From positions 4,774,001-4,838,000 of the forward strand of contig CP170561.1 in NCBI GenBank assembly GCA_042701975.1: a DNA stretch of 64,000 nt. Direction: 5' to 3'. Under the pieces are notes generated by a model. It was not told where the DNA came from, ran no database searches, and worked only from the letters and a program-made list of their open reading frames with translations. The first letter of the stretch is position 1; each line of letters opens with the position of its first letter. The translations under genes and the position numbers were made by a program. This document shows positions 34,835-44,071 of this stretch, in pieces. The DNA is from JAFALK01 sp042701975 (lineage in GTDB: Bacteria > Pseudomonadota > Gammaproteobacteria > Burkholderiales > Burkholderiaceae_C).

Positions 34835-35714
34835 GCGCTTCCACCACCAGCTTCACCGCGGGAGACGCGCGCCGGCTCGGGTAGTAGGCGTGAAAGCCGT
34901 CGAAGCTGGCCGTCCAGTCGTCGAGCACCGTTTCGAGTCGCCCGGCTGCCAGATGCTCCTGCACCGAATTGCCGGGCAGCCAGGCCAGGCCCAATCCATC
35001 CAGCGCGGCTGACAAGATCATCACGCTGGAGTTGAAGACAAGCCGGCCCGTGATGTGCGCGTTGAGCAGCTTGCGCCGGCGCATGAACTCCCACTTCATT
35101 ACGCCGCCGTGCGAGGCCAGGCGCAGGCCGATGCAGTCGTGCTGGGTCAGGTCCTGCGGCTTGATCGGGCGGCCATAACGCTTGAAATAGGCGGGACTGC
35201 CGACGACGGCCATGCGCAGCGTCGGCGCGATGGGCACGGCGATCATGTCCTTGGCCACATCGGCGCCCAGACGGATGCCGATGTCGAAGCGCTCGGCCAC
35301 GATGTCGATGAAGGCGTTGTCGCAACTGAGCTCCAGCTTGATGTCCGGGTACTGCGGCAACCAGTGCCGCAGGCGCGGCCACACGAGGTGGTTCATGGCC
35401 TGCTCGCTGGCGCTGATGCGCACCGTGCCCGCGGGCCGACCGCGCAGTTCGCCCAGCACGGCCAACTCGGCCTCGATGTCTTCGAAGCGCGGCCCTACCG
35501 TCTGGAAGAGCCTCTCGCCCGCCTCAGTCGGCGAGACGCTGCGCGTCGTGCGGTTGAGCAGCTTCATGTCGAGCCGCTGCTCCAGCGCGCGGATGGTCTG
35601 GCTCAGCGCGGACTGCGAAACACCGAGCCGAGCCGCTGCGCGGGTGAAGCTGCCGGCACGCACCACGGCGGCAAAGCCGGCCAGATCGTCAAAGCGAACG
35701 TCAGACAGCGCCAT
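34818..35714 (-). CDS. LysR-family transcriptional regulator
   Basis: A 298-residue regulator. The winged helix at 5-65 reads FDDLAGFAAVVRAGSFTRAAARLGVSQSALSQTIRALEQRLDMKLLNRTTRSVSPTEAG in general outline, and the effector domain follows from about residue 90 (GTVRISASEQAMNHLVWPRL). It belongs to the large group whose targets are usually the divergent gene; here that is the aldo-keto reductase across 109 bases. It converges on the metallo-beta-lactamase gene, overlapping by 17 bases, so control of the latter is less likely. The effector is unknown. Confidence 0.93.
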   Translation of the reverse strand: MALSDVRFDDLAGFAAVVRAGSFTRAAARLGVSQSALSQTIRALEQRLDMKLLNRTTRSVSPTEAGERLFQTVGPRFEDIEAELAVLGELRGRPAGTVRISASEQAMNHLVWPRLRHWLPQYPDIKLELSCDNAFIDIVAERFDIGIRLGADVAKDMIAVPIAPTLRMAVVGSPAYFKRYGRPIKPQDLTQHDCIGLRLASHGGVMKWEFMRRRKLLNAHITGRLVFNSSVMILSAALDGLGLAWLPGNSVQEHLAAGRLETVLDDWTASFDGFHAYYPSRRASPAVKLVVEALKASA

Positions 35715-35823
35715 TGATTAGTCCTGCTTATCAGTGATTGTCGATTCTGCAGTCTAGTCATTGCGACGCCCGATGCCTACAGTTCTTCCCATGCCGTTTT
35801 GGAAATTTGGAAAGGACACCGAA

Positions 35824-36804
35824 ATGAACACCAGACAACTCGGACAAGGCCTGCAAGTCTCGGCCATCGGCCTCGGCTGCATGGGCCTGAGCTATGCCTA
35901 CGGCCCCGCCATGGAGCAAAAGGACGCGATCGCACTGATCCGCCAGGCCGTGGAACGCGGCATCACCTTCTTCGACACGGCCGAAGCCTACGGCCCGGGC
36001 GTCAACGAAAGCCTGCTGGGCGAGGCGCTGGCGCCGGTGCGGGATCAGGTCGTGATCGCCACCAAGTTCGGCTTCCGCGAAGGCGTGCCGGCGCAAGGCC
36101 TGGACAGCCGGCCCGAGCGCATCCGCCAGGTGACGGAAGACGCGCTGAGGCGCCTGCGCACTGATCGCATCGACCTGCTCTACCAGCACCGCGTCGATCC
36201 GAACGTGCCAATCGAGGACGTGGCCGACACCGTAAAGGAGCTGATCCGCGAAGGCAAGGTCAAGCACTTCGGCCTGTCGGAAGCGGGCGTGCAGAGCATC
36301 CGCCGCGCGCATGCGGTGCAGCCGGTGGCGGCGCTGCAGAGCGAATACTCGCTGTGGTGGCGCGAGCCGGAAGCGGAGGTCCTGCCAGTGCTGGCGGAAC
36401 TGGGCATCGGCTTCGTGCCGTTCTCGCCGCTGGGCCGCGGTTTCCTGACCGGCGCCATCGATGCGCAGACGTCCTTCGAGGCCGGTGACTTCCGCAACAC
36501 GCTGCCGCGCTTTGCGCCGGACATGCGCGAGAAGAACCGCGCGCTCGTCGATGCGCTGTCCGCCATTGCTGTGCGCCGGCAGATCACGCAGGCCCAGCTC
36601 GCCCTGGCCTGGCTGCTGGCGCAAAAGCCGTGGATCGCACCGATCCCCGGCACGACCAAGCTGCATCGGCTGGAAGAGAACATCGCCGGCGCGGCGGTCG
36701 AACTGTCGGCGCAGGACCTGCAGGAGATCGACGCCGCCTGCGCCGCGCAGCCCGCACAGGGAGCGCGTTACTCGGCGGCCATGCAAGCCACGGTTTCCCG
36801 CTGA
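35824..36804 (+). CDS. Aldo-keto reductase
   Basis: A 326-residue NADPH-dependent oxidoreductase of the YakC/Tas-like group. The fold opens with RQLGQGLQVSAIGLGCMGLSYAYGP, and the tetrad is visible: Asp and Tyr in FFDTAEAYGPGVNES, Lys in VIATKFGF and His in LLYQHRVD. The C-terminal cofactor loop reads APIPGTTKLHRLEENIAGA. The start at 35824 begins the first strand and follows GAAAGGACACC, a fair ribosome site. It is divergent from a LysR regulator, which is the usual arrangement for this group. The substrate is probably a small aldehyde or quinone, but this is not shown. Confidence 0.93.
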   Translation: MNTRQLGQGLQVSAIGLGCMGLSYAYGPAMEQKDAIALIRQAVERGITFFDTAEAYGPGVNESLLGEALAPVRDQVVIATKFGFREGVPAQGLDSRPERIRQVTEDALRRLRTDRIDLLYQHRVDPNVPIEDVADTVKELIREGKVKHFGLSEAGVQSIRRAHAVQPVAALQSEYSLWWREPEAEVLPVLAELGIGFVPFSPLGRGFLTGAIDAQTSFEAGDFRNTLPRFAPDMREKNRALVDALSAIAVRRQITQAQLALAWLLAQKPWIAPIPGTTKLHRLEENIAGAAVELSAQDLQEIDAACAAQPAQGARYSAAMQATVSR

Positions 36805-36813
36805 AGCCGGCGA

Positions 36814-37218
36814 CTACTTGGTGATGAAGGCATTCGATTCGACGTGGTACCCCGCGAGCAACGCCTTGTCGCCGAGCAGCCGGTAGACGAACTGCTCTTT
36901 CGCCTCGTCGTCGGTATAGAAGGTCTGGTAGGTCAGCGTGACGAAGCTGCCGGAGGTGCTGTAGTTGGTGTTCCAGCCCTTCATGTCGGACGCGCGCGTG
37001 TTGCCGAGCTTCTTGTGGACCGCCTGCAGCAGCTCCACGAACTTCTCCTTGGTGGCAACGCCCTTGAGGTCGGCGGCAGCGCCGTCGTAGATGGCCTCGA
37101 ACTGACCGGCGTCAAGCATCTCGTGGAAGGTGACGACCGCGGCCTGCGCGAGCTTGGTGTCAGCGGACATCGAACAGCCCGCGAGGACCAGCACCAGCGC
37201 GGCGAAGAACTTTCGCAT
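36814..37218 (-). CDS. Small lipoprotein, DUF4019-like
   Basis: A 134-residue predicted lipoprotein: signal MRKFFAALVLVLAGC with lipobox LAGC at residues 12-15, then a short domain of helix and strands (AVVTFHEMLDAGQFEAIYDGAAADLKGVATKEKFVELLQAVHKKLG) that resembles the DUF4019 family. It converges on the aldo-keto reductase with a 9-base gap and lies downstream of the CHASE2 gene on the same strand (62 bases), so it could be the last gene of that set. The function is unknown. Confidence 0.75.
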   Translation of the reverse strand: MRKFFAALVLVLAGCSMSADTKLAQAAVVTFHEMLDAGQFEAIYDGAAADLKGVATKEKFVELLQAVHKKLGNTRASDMKGWNTNYSTSGSFVTLTYQTFYTDDEAKEQFVYRLLGDKALLAGYHVESNAFITK

Positions 37219-37280
37219 GAGGCTCCCTGAGTCGCGTCCATCCGCGGACGCGCAGCCAAGGATAACGCCGACTTCCAGCC

Positions 37281-40265
37281 TCAGGAGGCAGTGGCGACTC
37301 GGGTGGGCGCCGTGCCGGCCGCAGCGGATCTGGCCACCCATGGCGCCATCCTGATGCAGGCTTCCGCCTGCGGTGCCGGCAGCGCCTTGGACCACAACCA
37401 GCCCTGTCCCACCTGCACACCGAGCTGCTGCAGCATCTCGGCGGCCTTCTCGTCTTCCACGCCCTCGGCCAGCGTCTGCTTGCCCAGTGCCAGTGCCAGG
37501 CCAACGATGGTGCGCACGATCTCCTGCGCTTCACGGCCTGCACCCAGGCGCATGACGAAGCTGCGGTCGATCTTGAGCGTGTCAAATGGGAAGCGGTGCA
37601 GATAGGCCAGCGAGGAGTAGCCGGTGCCGAAGTCGTCAATGCTGATCTTGAAGCCCATGCGCGCCAGCTCCTGCAGCGTTTCGGCGCTGCGCTGCGGGTT
37701 GCTCATGGCCATGCTTTCGGTCACCTCGAGCTTGAGCTGGTGAGCCGGCACGGGGCCGAGTGCTTCCTTCACGGCGCGCGCATCGGCCAGCAGCTGCAGG
37801 TCGTTCTCCAGCTGCACGCCAGAGACGTTGACGGCGATCTCGCCGGTGAAGCCGATCTCGCGCCAGCGGCGCAACTGGGCTGCGGCCTCGAACAGCGTCC
37901 AGCGACCGATGGCGCCGATCTGGCCGCTGGCCTCGGCGATGGGAATGAAATCGCCCGGCATGATCAGGCCCTTGGCCGGATGGGTCCAGCGGATCAGCGC
38001 CTCGAAGCCCAGCAGCGCGCGATCACCCAGGCGCACAAAGGGCTGGTAGTGCAGCTGGAACTGCTGGTCGGATGCGAGCGCCGCATCGATCTGGTCCGTC
38101 ATCCAGCGGCGCGATTGCTCCACCAGCTGCTCGGCTGCATCGAAGCGGTGCGATTGGCCGGGGCCGTGGCTCTTGGCCCGCGCCAGCGCGCTTTCGGCAG
38201 CGCCGATCAGCTCGTCCGCCGTGCCGAGACCTTCGCTCGCATGCGCCAGGCCGACACCGGCCGAGACGCGCTGGCTCAAGCCCCCGTCGAGCGTCAGCGG
38301 CTCCTTGAAGAAGTCCATCACCTGCTGGACGAGGCTCGATTCGCCGGCACGCATGGTCGTGGCGAGCGCGAATTCGTCGGGGCCGATGCGCGCCACCGAC
38401 ACGGCCACGCCCTCGATGCGGCGCAGGCGGCGCGCCACTTCGATCAGCGCCGCGTCGCCCTGGATCACGCCGTGGGCTTCGTTGAAGGCGCGCATCGCGT
38501 CCATGCCCACCAGCACCATGCCCACGCTGCCCGCCGGGCTCGATGCAATCAGCTGCTCGAGCTGGGCGCGGAAGAGCGTTCGATTGGGCAGGCCGGTCAG
38601 GCGGTCGTGCAACGCGTCGTGGCTCAGCTGTTCGCGCAGGCGGTGCTGCTCGCTCACATCGGTCAGCGAACCGGCCATGCGCACGGGCTTACCGTCCTCA
38701 GTCGTCGCCATGCCGCGTGCCAGCAGCCAGCGCGACTGGCCGCCCTGCGTGAACTCCAGCAGCTGGTTGAACTGCTGGCTGCGGCCGGCCAGATGCTCCT
38801 GCAAGCCCTGCTCGAAAGCCACGCGCTGCGCCGCGGAGAGCGGCTTCTTCCAGGCTTCCATGCCGGCGGCCTCATCCGCGTCCAGGCCCATCAGCACCAA
38901 CCAGCGCGGCGAGTAGTGCACGGCGCCGCTGGCGATGTCCCAATCCCACAGGCCGTCGTTGGCGCCCTGCACGGCCAGCGCGTAGCGGCGCTCGCTCTCG
39001 CGCAGTGCACCCAGCGCCGCCATGCGTGCGTTGCGCTCCACACCGCCGCGCAGCACGACCGCGCCCGCGCTGGCCAGCAGCAGGGCGAGGAAGGGGAAGA
39101 CCGGCGCGACGAATTCGCGCTGCTGCACGAAGCGCCACTGCAGCACGGCAACGCCCAGCAGCACGACACCGAGCAGCAGCAGGAAGGCACGTCGCGGTGT
39201 CAGGATGGCAATGACGGTCACGGCCAGCAAGGGCAACAGGATCAACCCCGCGAGTTCGACCGCGCCGGCCCAGTGCGGGCGCACGATCACGCGGCCGCTC
39301 ATCAGGTTGTCGACCACCGTAGCCAGCCTCTCGACACCGGGCAGACCGCTGTCGAAGGGCGTGGGGAAGTTGTCGCCGCTGCCCAGGGCCGTGACACCGG
39401 CGATGATGATGCGACCGGCGAGTTTCTCGCGCGGCGCGCGGCCTTCGAGCAAGTCGGCCAGGCGCACCTGCTCGAAGCGCCCAGCGGGGCCGTAGTAGTT
39501 GACCCATTGGCGCGAGAGCGTGTCGAGCGGCAGCGTCTTGCCACCGCCCAGCTCGACGGTCTGGCCGAAGGTCAGCCCGACCTGCCGCCAGTCCAGGCCT
39601 TGCCCGGCTGCAGCGATGCGCAGTGCCAGCGACGGGTAGGCCTCGCCATCGAAGACCAGACCCGGCAGATCGAAGCGCAGGGTGCCGTCGGGGCTGCGCA
39701 AGGTGGTCACGTGGCCGAGGCCTGCGGCGCCCGTCATGAACTCGGGCCTCGGCGCGAGCAAACGCGCCGGCTGCACGGGCACGATCTGCACGGACGACTC
39801 GCCGCCCCAGCGTGTGAAGGCGTTGTCCAGCAGCACGCGCGGCACTTCGGGCTGCGGCGCGCTCGCGCCCTCCGGCGGCAGGGCCAGCGGCAGGAAAACA
39901 CGGCCCGAGCGCGCGATGGCGCGGGCCAGCTCGTCGTCGGTACGTGCTTCGGTCGGTTCGGTCAGCAGCAGGTCCAGTGCGATCAGGCGCGCATCGGCTT
40001 CGGTCAGCTTGTCGAGCATCTGCGCGATACGGCGGCGCTCCAGGCCACCCATGGCCTGCAGGCTGCTGTCATCGATCACCAGCAGCGTGATCGGCGCTTC
40101 AGGCTTGAGCGGGCCGCGCCACTGCATCTGCGCATCCAGCGTCAGGCGGTCGATGCGGTCGAGCGCACCAGCCCCGCCGCGATTGACCCAGGCCCAGGTC
40201 GCCAGCACCGCGGCCAGCAAGGCAATCGCGAGATAGGCCAGACCGAGGCGCGTGCGCGGCGACAT
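37281..40265 (-). CDS. CHASE2-PAS-GGDEF-EAL membrane protein
   Basis: A 994-residue signalling protein. A membrane helix near 8-27 leads to an extracytoplasmic CHASE2 domain (about 30-310), three helices near 325-395, a PAS domain near 420-530, a GGDEF domain near 545-715 and an EAL domain near 730-985. The GGDEF site reads IGPDEF (Asp630), so cyclase activity is doubtful. The EAL signature looks whole: FEALIRW with Glu755, NVSGVQLEND, LEVTES, DDFGTGYSSL, KIDRSF and AEGVED; it is probably a c-di-GMP phosphodiesterase. Its start overlaps the FecR stop by one base (TGATG). The CHAT gene heads the set. Confidence 0.92.
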   Translation of the reverse strand: MSPRTRLGLAYLAIALLAAVLATWAWVNRGGAGALDRIDRLTLDAQMQWRGPLKPEAPITLLVIDDSSLQAMGGLERRRIAQMLDKLTEADARLIALDLLLTEPTEARTDDELARAIARSGRVFLPLALPPEGASAPQPEVPRVLLDNAFTRWGGESSVQIVPVQPARLLAPRPEFMTGAAGLGHVTTLRSPDGTLRFDLPGLVFDGEAYPSLALRIAAAGQGLDWRQVGLTFGQTVELGGGKTLPLDTLSRQWVNYYGPAGRFEQVRLADLLEGRAPREKLAGRIIIAGVTALGSGDNFPTPFDSGLPGVERLATVVDNLMSGRVIVRPHWAGAVELAGLILLPLLAVTVIAILTPRRAFLLLLGVVLLGVAVLQWRFVQQREFVAPVFPFLALLLASAGAVVLRGGVERNARMAALGALRESERRYALAVQGANDGLWDWDIASGAVHYSPRWLVLMGLDADEAAGMEAWKKPLSAAQRVAFEQGLQEHLAGRSQQFNQLLEFTQGGQSRWLLARGMATTEDGKPVRMAGSLTDVSEQHRLREQLSHDALHDRLTGLPNRTLFRAQLEQLIASSPAGSVGMVLVGMDAMRAFNEAHGVIQGDAALIEVARRLRRIEGVAVSVARIGPDEFALATTMRAGESSLVQQVMDFFKEPLTLDGGLSQRVSAGVGLAHASEGLGTADELIGAAESALARAKSHGPGQSHRFDAAEQLVEQSRRWMTDQIDAALASDQQFQLHYQPFVRLGDRALLGFEALIRWTHPAKGLIMPGDFIPIAEASGQIGAIGRWTLFEAAAQLRRWREIGFTGEIAVNVSGVQLENDLQLLADARAVKEALGPVPAHQLKLEVTESMAMSNPQRSAETLQELARMGFKISIDDFGTGYSSLAYLHRFPFDTLKIDRSFVMRLGAGREAQEIVRTIVGLALALGKQTLAEGVEDEKAAEMLQQLGVQVGQGWLWSKALPAPQAEACIRMAPWVARSAAAGTAPTRVATAS

Positions 40266-40891
40266 CAGATGCCTGCCAGCTTGTCTTGCACTTCTCGCAC
40301 TCGCTCGGGCGTCCATGCCGCGGCCGCTGCGCAGCCGCCGGACACGCTGCACTGTGTGCCCGCTGCGTCAGGGTTGAGCTTGATCGCCTTGCGCGGGCCG
40401 ATGCCGCGCGTCTTGGCCGTGCTCTCCACCGCCACTTCGCCGGTCTGCACGAGCACGGCCGTGGCCTGTTCGTCGGAGACCTCGACGAGGAATTCCGTCC
40501 CACGCACCGCGGTCACCGCGCTGGGCGTGCGCACCTCCCAGGAACCGCCGGGCGCCACCTTCTGGCCGATCACGCCAAGCGAGAGCATCAGCGTGGCAGC
40601 GCGGGGCTGGCCATCGGCGGCGGGCTTGAACTCGGCCAGCTTGAGCGTGGTGGCGTCGCCCAGCACGATGCTGGAGCCGTCCACGCAGCGCAGGCGCATC
40701 CGGCCTTTCGCGGCCGTGCTGACTTCGGCGCCGGCTTCGAGTTTGTCGCCCACCTTCAGCAGCTTGGTGCCGGCCTTGGCCTCGCCGGACAAGGCCGCCA
40801 CCTCGCACACCGGCGCGGCGTGCGCCACCGCGACGAAACCGGACACCAACAGCGCAGGCGCCCAGGCCCGGGCACGGAAAATCGCTCGCAT
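40265..40891 (-). CDS. Exported FecR-domain protein
   Basis: A 208-residue protein with a signal peptide of about 25 residues (ending VAHAAP). Residues about 30-170 are a FecR domain: KLLKVGDKLEAGAEVSTAAKGRMRLRCVDGSSIVLG then GGSWEVRTPSAVTAVRGTEFLVEV. It lacks the anti-sigma N-terminal part of the true FecR, so it is a stand-alone periplasmic version, a type often placed beside CHASE2 proteins. Two cysteines near the end (CSVSGGC) could form a disulphide. It lies between the CHAT gene (90 bases) and the CHASE2 gene (one-base overlap), so the CHASE2 domain is a likely partner. Confidence 0.9.
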   Translation of the reverse strand: MRAIFRARAWAPALLVSGFVAVAHAAPVCEVAALSGEAKAGTKLLKVGDKLEAGAEVSTAAKGRMRLRCVDGSSIVLGDATTLKLAEFKPAADGQPRAATLMLSLGVIGQKVAPGGSWEVRTPSAVTAVRGTEFLVEVSDEQATAVLVQTGEVAVESTAKTRGIGPRKAIKLNPDAAGTQCSVSGGCAAAAAWTPERVREVQDKLAGI

Positions 40892-40981
40892 GACAGCCCC
40901 TCACATTTTGTTACCAGATGCTAGGAGCAATCGCAGGCGGCGCCAATAGTGCAAATGAGTGCCTGACGGGCAAATAACGGG

Positions 40982-43975
40982 TTACTTCAGCGGGTCACCA
41001 AAGAGTGCGTAGCCGGCCCAGTAATAGGGATGCGTCCAGCGGCCGCCGCCGACCTTGCCTTCGGCCAGCGCCAGTTGCGCCTGGCGCAGCGATTCCGCCC
41101 GCGAGCTGCCCTGTGCCAGGGCCGGCGGCACCAAGCTGGCCGAGGCCGCCGAATCCACCGACCAGTGCGTGGCCAGCACCGAACGCGCACCGGCAAAGAA
41201 GAAGCCGCGCACCAGGCCCGTCATCGCCGCCCCGCCCTGCTCGCCGGCAGCTGTGTTGCAGGCCGACAGCAGCACCCATTGCGCGTTGAGCTTCAGGCCC
41301 AGCACATCGTCCAGCTCCAGCAGCGGCGATTCGCCGTCGCGCCCGGTGGCGGCCATGGCCAGGGCAGGCTTGGACACGCCCGGCAGCTCGCCGGGCATCA
41401 GCCCATGCGTGGCAAAGGCCACCACGCGGCTGTCGCGCAGCGGCGCGGCCAGCACGGCGTCGCGCGTGGCCTCGGGCCCGAAGCGCAGTTCGCCCCCGCC
41501 CAGCTGCTTCGCCAGCGCCTGGAGCTCGGCGCGGGTCTCGGGCAGCGGCGGGATGTCGGCATAACGGAATCCCCAAGCGGCGTCATAGCGGGTGGCGCCG
41601 GCGCTCAGCGCACGCGCGTTGCTGGTGTTGGCGCCTGCTGCGCCGGCCTTGAACGACGGATCACCAAAGCCGATCAGCGGCTTGGCAGCCGCGCGGGGCG
41701 GCGCACTGCGACGCAGGCTTTGCAGGCTGCCGGCAGCCGGCAATTGCGTGACCGCGGCCTGGCGGAGCAGCCACGGCTGCGGCCCGCCCTCGGCCGGCGC
41801 AGTGACCAGCGCCGCCAGCGGCAGGCCCGCCAGTTCGCCGCTGCTGGCGACGATCAGCGAGCGGGTCTTGCTGAAGTCCGGCGCTAGCGGCGCGATCAGC
41901 TCGCGGTAGAGCGCGAGCAATCCGGCCTCGTCCAGCGGCACGGGCTTGCCGCCTTGGCTCAGGTCCAGCATCTTGCGCAGGCCCGCGACCTTGGCGGCAA
42001 GTTCAACCTCGCCGAGCTTGCTCACGTGCAGCTTGGCAGCCTCCTGCCCCGGGGCCACCCACCAGACCAGCGTGGCGTGGTCCAGGCTGTGGATCAGCAG
42101 CAGCGCCTCGTCAGGTGCAAGCAGCGCGCGCAGCTGCGCCACGCTGGGCGTGGGCGGCATGACGAGATCGCCGTAGGCCGGGAAGGCCTGGGCAATGCGC
42201 TCGCGCTGGCCGGTCAGGGCTGCACGCGCCGTGCCAACGCTGTCCTGGCTCTTCTTGATGCGGGCACGCAGCTCCTTCAGCGCCTTGGCCGCGGCTTCGC
42301 GTTCGTTCTCGGGCCTGGCCTTGAAGGCCTCGGTGCCCATCTCCTTGCGCTGCCTGTCTTCTTCAGTCAACAGCTCGCCCAGGGCACTCGCGCGCTCGGA
42401 CTGCTGGCGGCGAAGTTCCTGCTCTTGCTCGAGCAGGGCTGCGAGCTGCGGCGTGCTGGCGCGCAGCTTGGCGGCGCTGTCCACGAGCGCGCGCTGTGTG
42501 CTGGACAGGCGCATGCGATCAGCCAGCTGCAGCGCGCGCTCGATCATGCGCGGCTCCACCGGCTGCCCGGCCAGCACGCGCGCGGCCGTCACGTCGAGGA
42601 ACTGATCGAGCGCCACGCCCAGCACATGGCCGCGCGCGCCGCGCAGCTCCAGATCGAGCCAGCCGCCCGGCGTGTCGAGCAGGGCGACGAAGAGCTGCTC
42701 GTAGTCTTTCATTGCGCCGCTCATGTCGCCACGCAGCAAGCGCACCAGCCCGCGCACGCCGGCAGCTTCCTGTGTCTGCGGATGCGACTCGCCGTAGAGC
42801 CGCGTGCGATAGCGCAGGATGCGCTCCACGCCTTGCTGCGCTTCGTCGAGCCTGCCGTTCTCTGCCGCGAGCAAGACACGCAGCCGCCAGTCGGCCGCGC
42901 GCTCCTTGGCCAGCGAATCGCCGGCGATGGCGCCGAGGTAGTCCTGGTAGAGCGCGTCGGCCTCAGCCCAGCGCTTGAGGCCCAGCAGGCCGCGCAGTTG
43001 CTCGAGCCGCGCGAGCAGCCGCGTGTGACTGGACAGGCCGGCGCCGGCACGCTCCAGCAGTTGATCGGATTCGCGCGCGGCCGCCATGCCGGCGGGGTAG
43101 CGCTGCGCGGCAACCAGCGCGTTGGCTTGGCGGTAGAGCCAGCGTGCGCCCTGGCTGTCCGTCAGCTCGCCTGCGCGGAAGCGCGCGATGAACCCATCGG
43201 CGATGGCGATGGCCTCGGGCGCGCGGCCGTTGCGCACCAGCGTGTAGCTGAGCATGCCCAGGCAACCGTCGATGAGGCGCTCGGACTGCGAGCGCGCAGC
43301 GGGGTCCTTGGCGATTTTCTGCAGCTGTTCGCCAATGCGCACGCCTTGGCGCAGCGTCGCAGCGGCGGCGCTGAGGTTGCCGCTCCAGCGCTCGCTCTCG
43401 GCCCGCAACTGCAGGCGCATGACCTCCAGGACCAGCGCCGGCGGGCTCCCGGGCTCCAGGCGGGCGATCTCCTCGCGCGCCATGCCGTCGGCCCGCGAAG
43501 CCAGGCGCGCGAAGATCGCCCGATCCGTGCCTTGCGCTGCATACCAGGCCACGCGCAAGGCAACGCCGGCACGCAGCTGCTGCGAATAGCGCTTGTCCGC
43601 GATCAGCGCCTCGCCAGACTCCCTAGCCTGGCCCTGGTTGCCGTAGCTGAATTCGGCGTACAGATACGGCAACACCCAGGTCTCCAGCTCGGGCCGTCCA
43701 GCACCGAGCTTGGCGAGTTCGGAAAGCACCGCAATCTGGCGCGGACGATCTCCCAGCGACTCCGCCGCACCCGCCTGCTGCTGCAGGATTGCGATGCGCT
43801 CAGGCAGCGTGTCGGGCAGCGGCTTGGCAAGGAGGGCTCGGGCCTGCGCCGGATCGAGCCGGGGTGCGTCCAGCTCCGCCAGCTCATCGGCAGGCGAGTC
43901 CTCGTCGGTCTGGCCCTTCACAGGTCCTGCGGCAAGCAGTAGACCGAACACCAAGCCGATTGCAATCGCGCGCAT
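40982..43975 (-). CDS. Exported CHAT-domain protein with helical repeats
   Basis: A 997-residue protein with a signal peptide of about 21 residues. Residues about 50-560 are helical and read like TPR-type repeats, then a coiled-coil-prone charged stretch near 525-605 (rich in Glu, Arg, Lys) and a C-terminal CHAT domain (about 680-995), a caspase-like cysteine protease fold. The catalytic pair is in place: His857 in VVAFATHGLMPGE and Cys906 in VLLSACNTAAGEQGG; the end reads WTHPYYWAGYALFGD, the standard CHAT finish. It heads the CHAT-FecR-CHASE2 set. The substrate is unknown; export makes an envelope role likely. Confidence 0.9.
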   Translation of the reverse strand: MRAIAIGLVFGLLLAAGPVKGQTDEDSPADELAELDAPRLDPAQARALLAKPLPDTLPERIAILQQQAGAAESLGDRPRQIAVLSELAKLGAGRPELETWVLPYLYAEFSYGNQGQARESGEALIADKRYSQQLRAGVALRVAWYAAQGTDRAIFARLASRADGMAREEIARLEPGSPPALVLEVMRLQLRAESERWSGNLSAAAATLRQGVRIGEQLQKIAKDPAARSQSERLIDGCLGMLSYTLVRNGRAPEAIAIADGFIARFRAGELTDSQGARWLYRQANALVAAQRYPAGMAAARESDQLLERAGAGLSSHTRLLARLEQLRGLLGLKRWAEADALYQDYLGAIAGDSLAKERAADWRLRVLLAAENGRLDEAQQGVERILRYRTRLYGESHPQTQEAAGVRGLVRLLRGDMSGAMKDYEQLFVALLDTPGGWLDLELRGARGHVLGVALDQFLDVTAARVLAGQPVEPRMIERALQLADRMRLSSTQRALVDSAAKLRASTPQLAALLEQEQELRRQQSERASALGELLTEEDRQRKEMGTEAFKARPENEREAAAKALKELRARIKKSQDSVGTARAALTGQRERIAQAFPAYGDLVMPPTPSVAQLRALLAPDEALLLIHSLDHATLVWWVAPGQEAAKLHVSKLGEVELAAKVAGLRKMLDLSQGGKPVPLDEAGLLALYRELIAPLAPDFSKTRSLIVASSGELAGLPLAALVTAPAEGGPQPWLLRQAAVTQLPAAGSLQSLRRSAPPRAAAKPLIGFGDPSFKAGAAGANTSNARALSAGATRYDAAWGFRYADIPPLPETRAELQALAKQLGGGELRFGPEATRDAVLAAPLRDSRVVAFATHGLMPGELPGVSKPALAMAATGRDGESPLLELDDVLGLKLNAQWVLLSACNTAAGEQGGAAMTGLVRGFFFAGARSVLATHWSVDSAASASLVPPALAQGSSRAESLRQAQLALAEGKVGGGRWTHPYYWAGYALFGDPLK

Positions 43976-44071
43976 CGCAGCTCCACGAGCAGGGGTGGCC
44001 GGATGCTAACGCTGGATTCAAGCGCAGCCGTGTTCCCCCACAATCGCGCTGACTTCAGGAGACCTCAAGCC

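Noticed and set aside
37596..40949. Open frame of 1117 codons on the plus strand across the CHASE2 and FecR genes
   Set aside because: The minus strand encodes well-defined domains over the same bases, while this frame has no recognisable motif.
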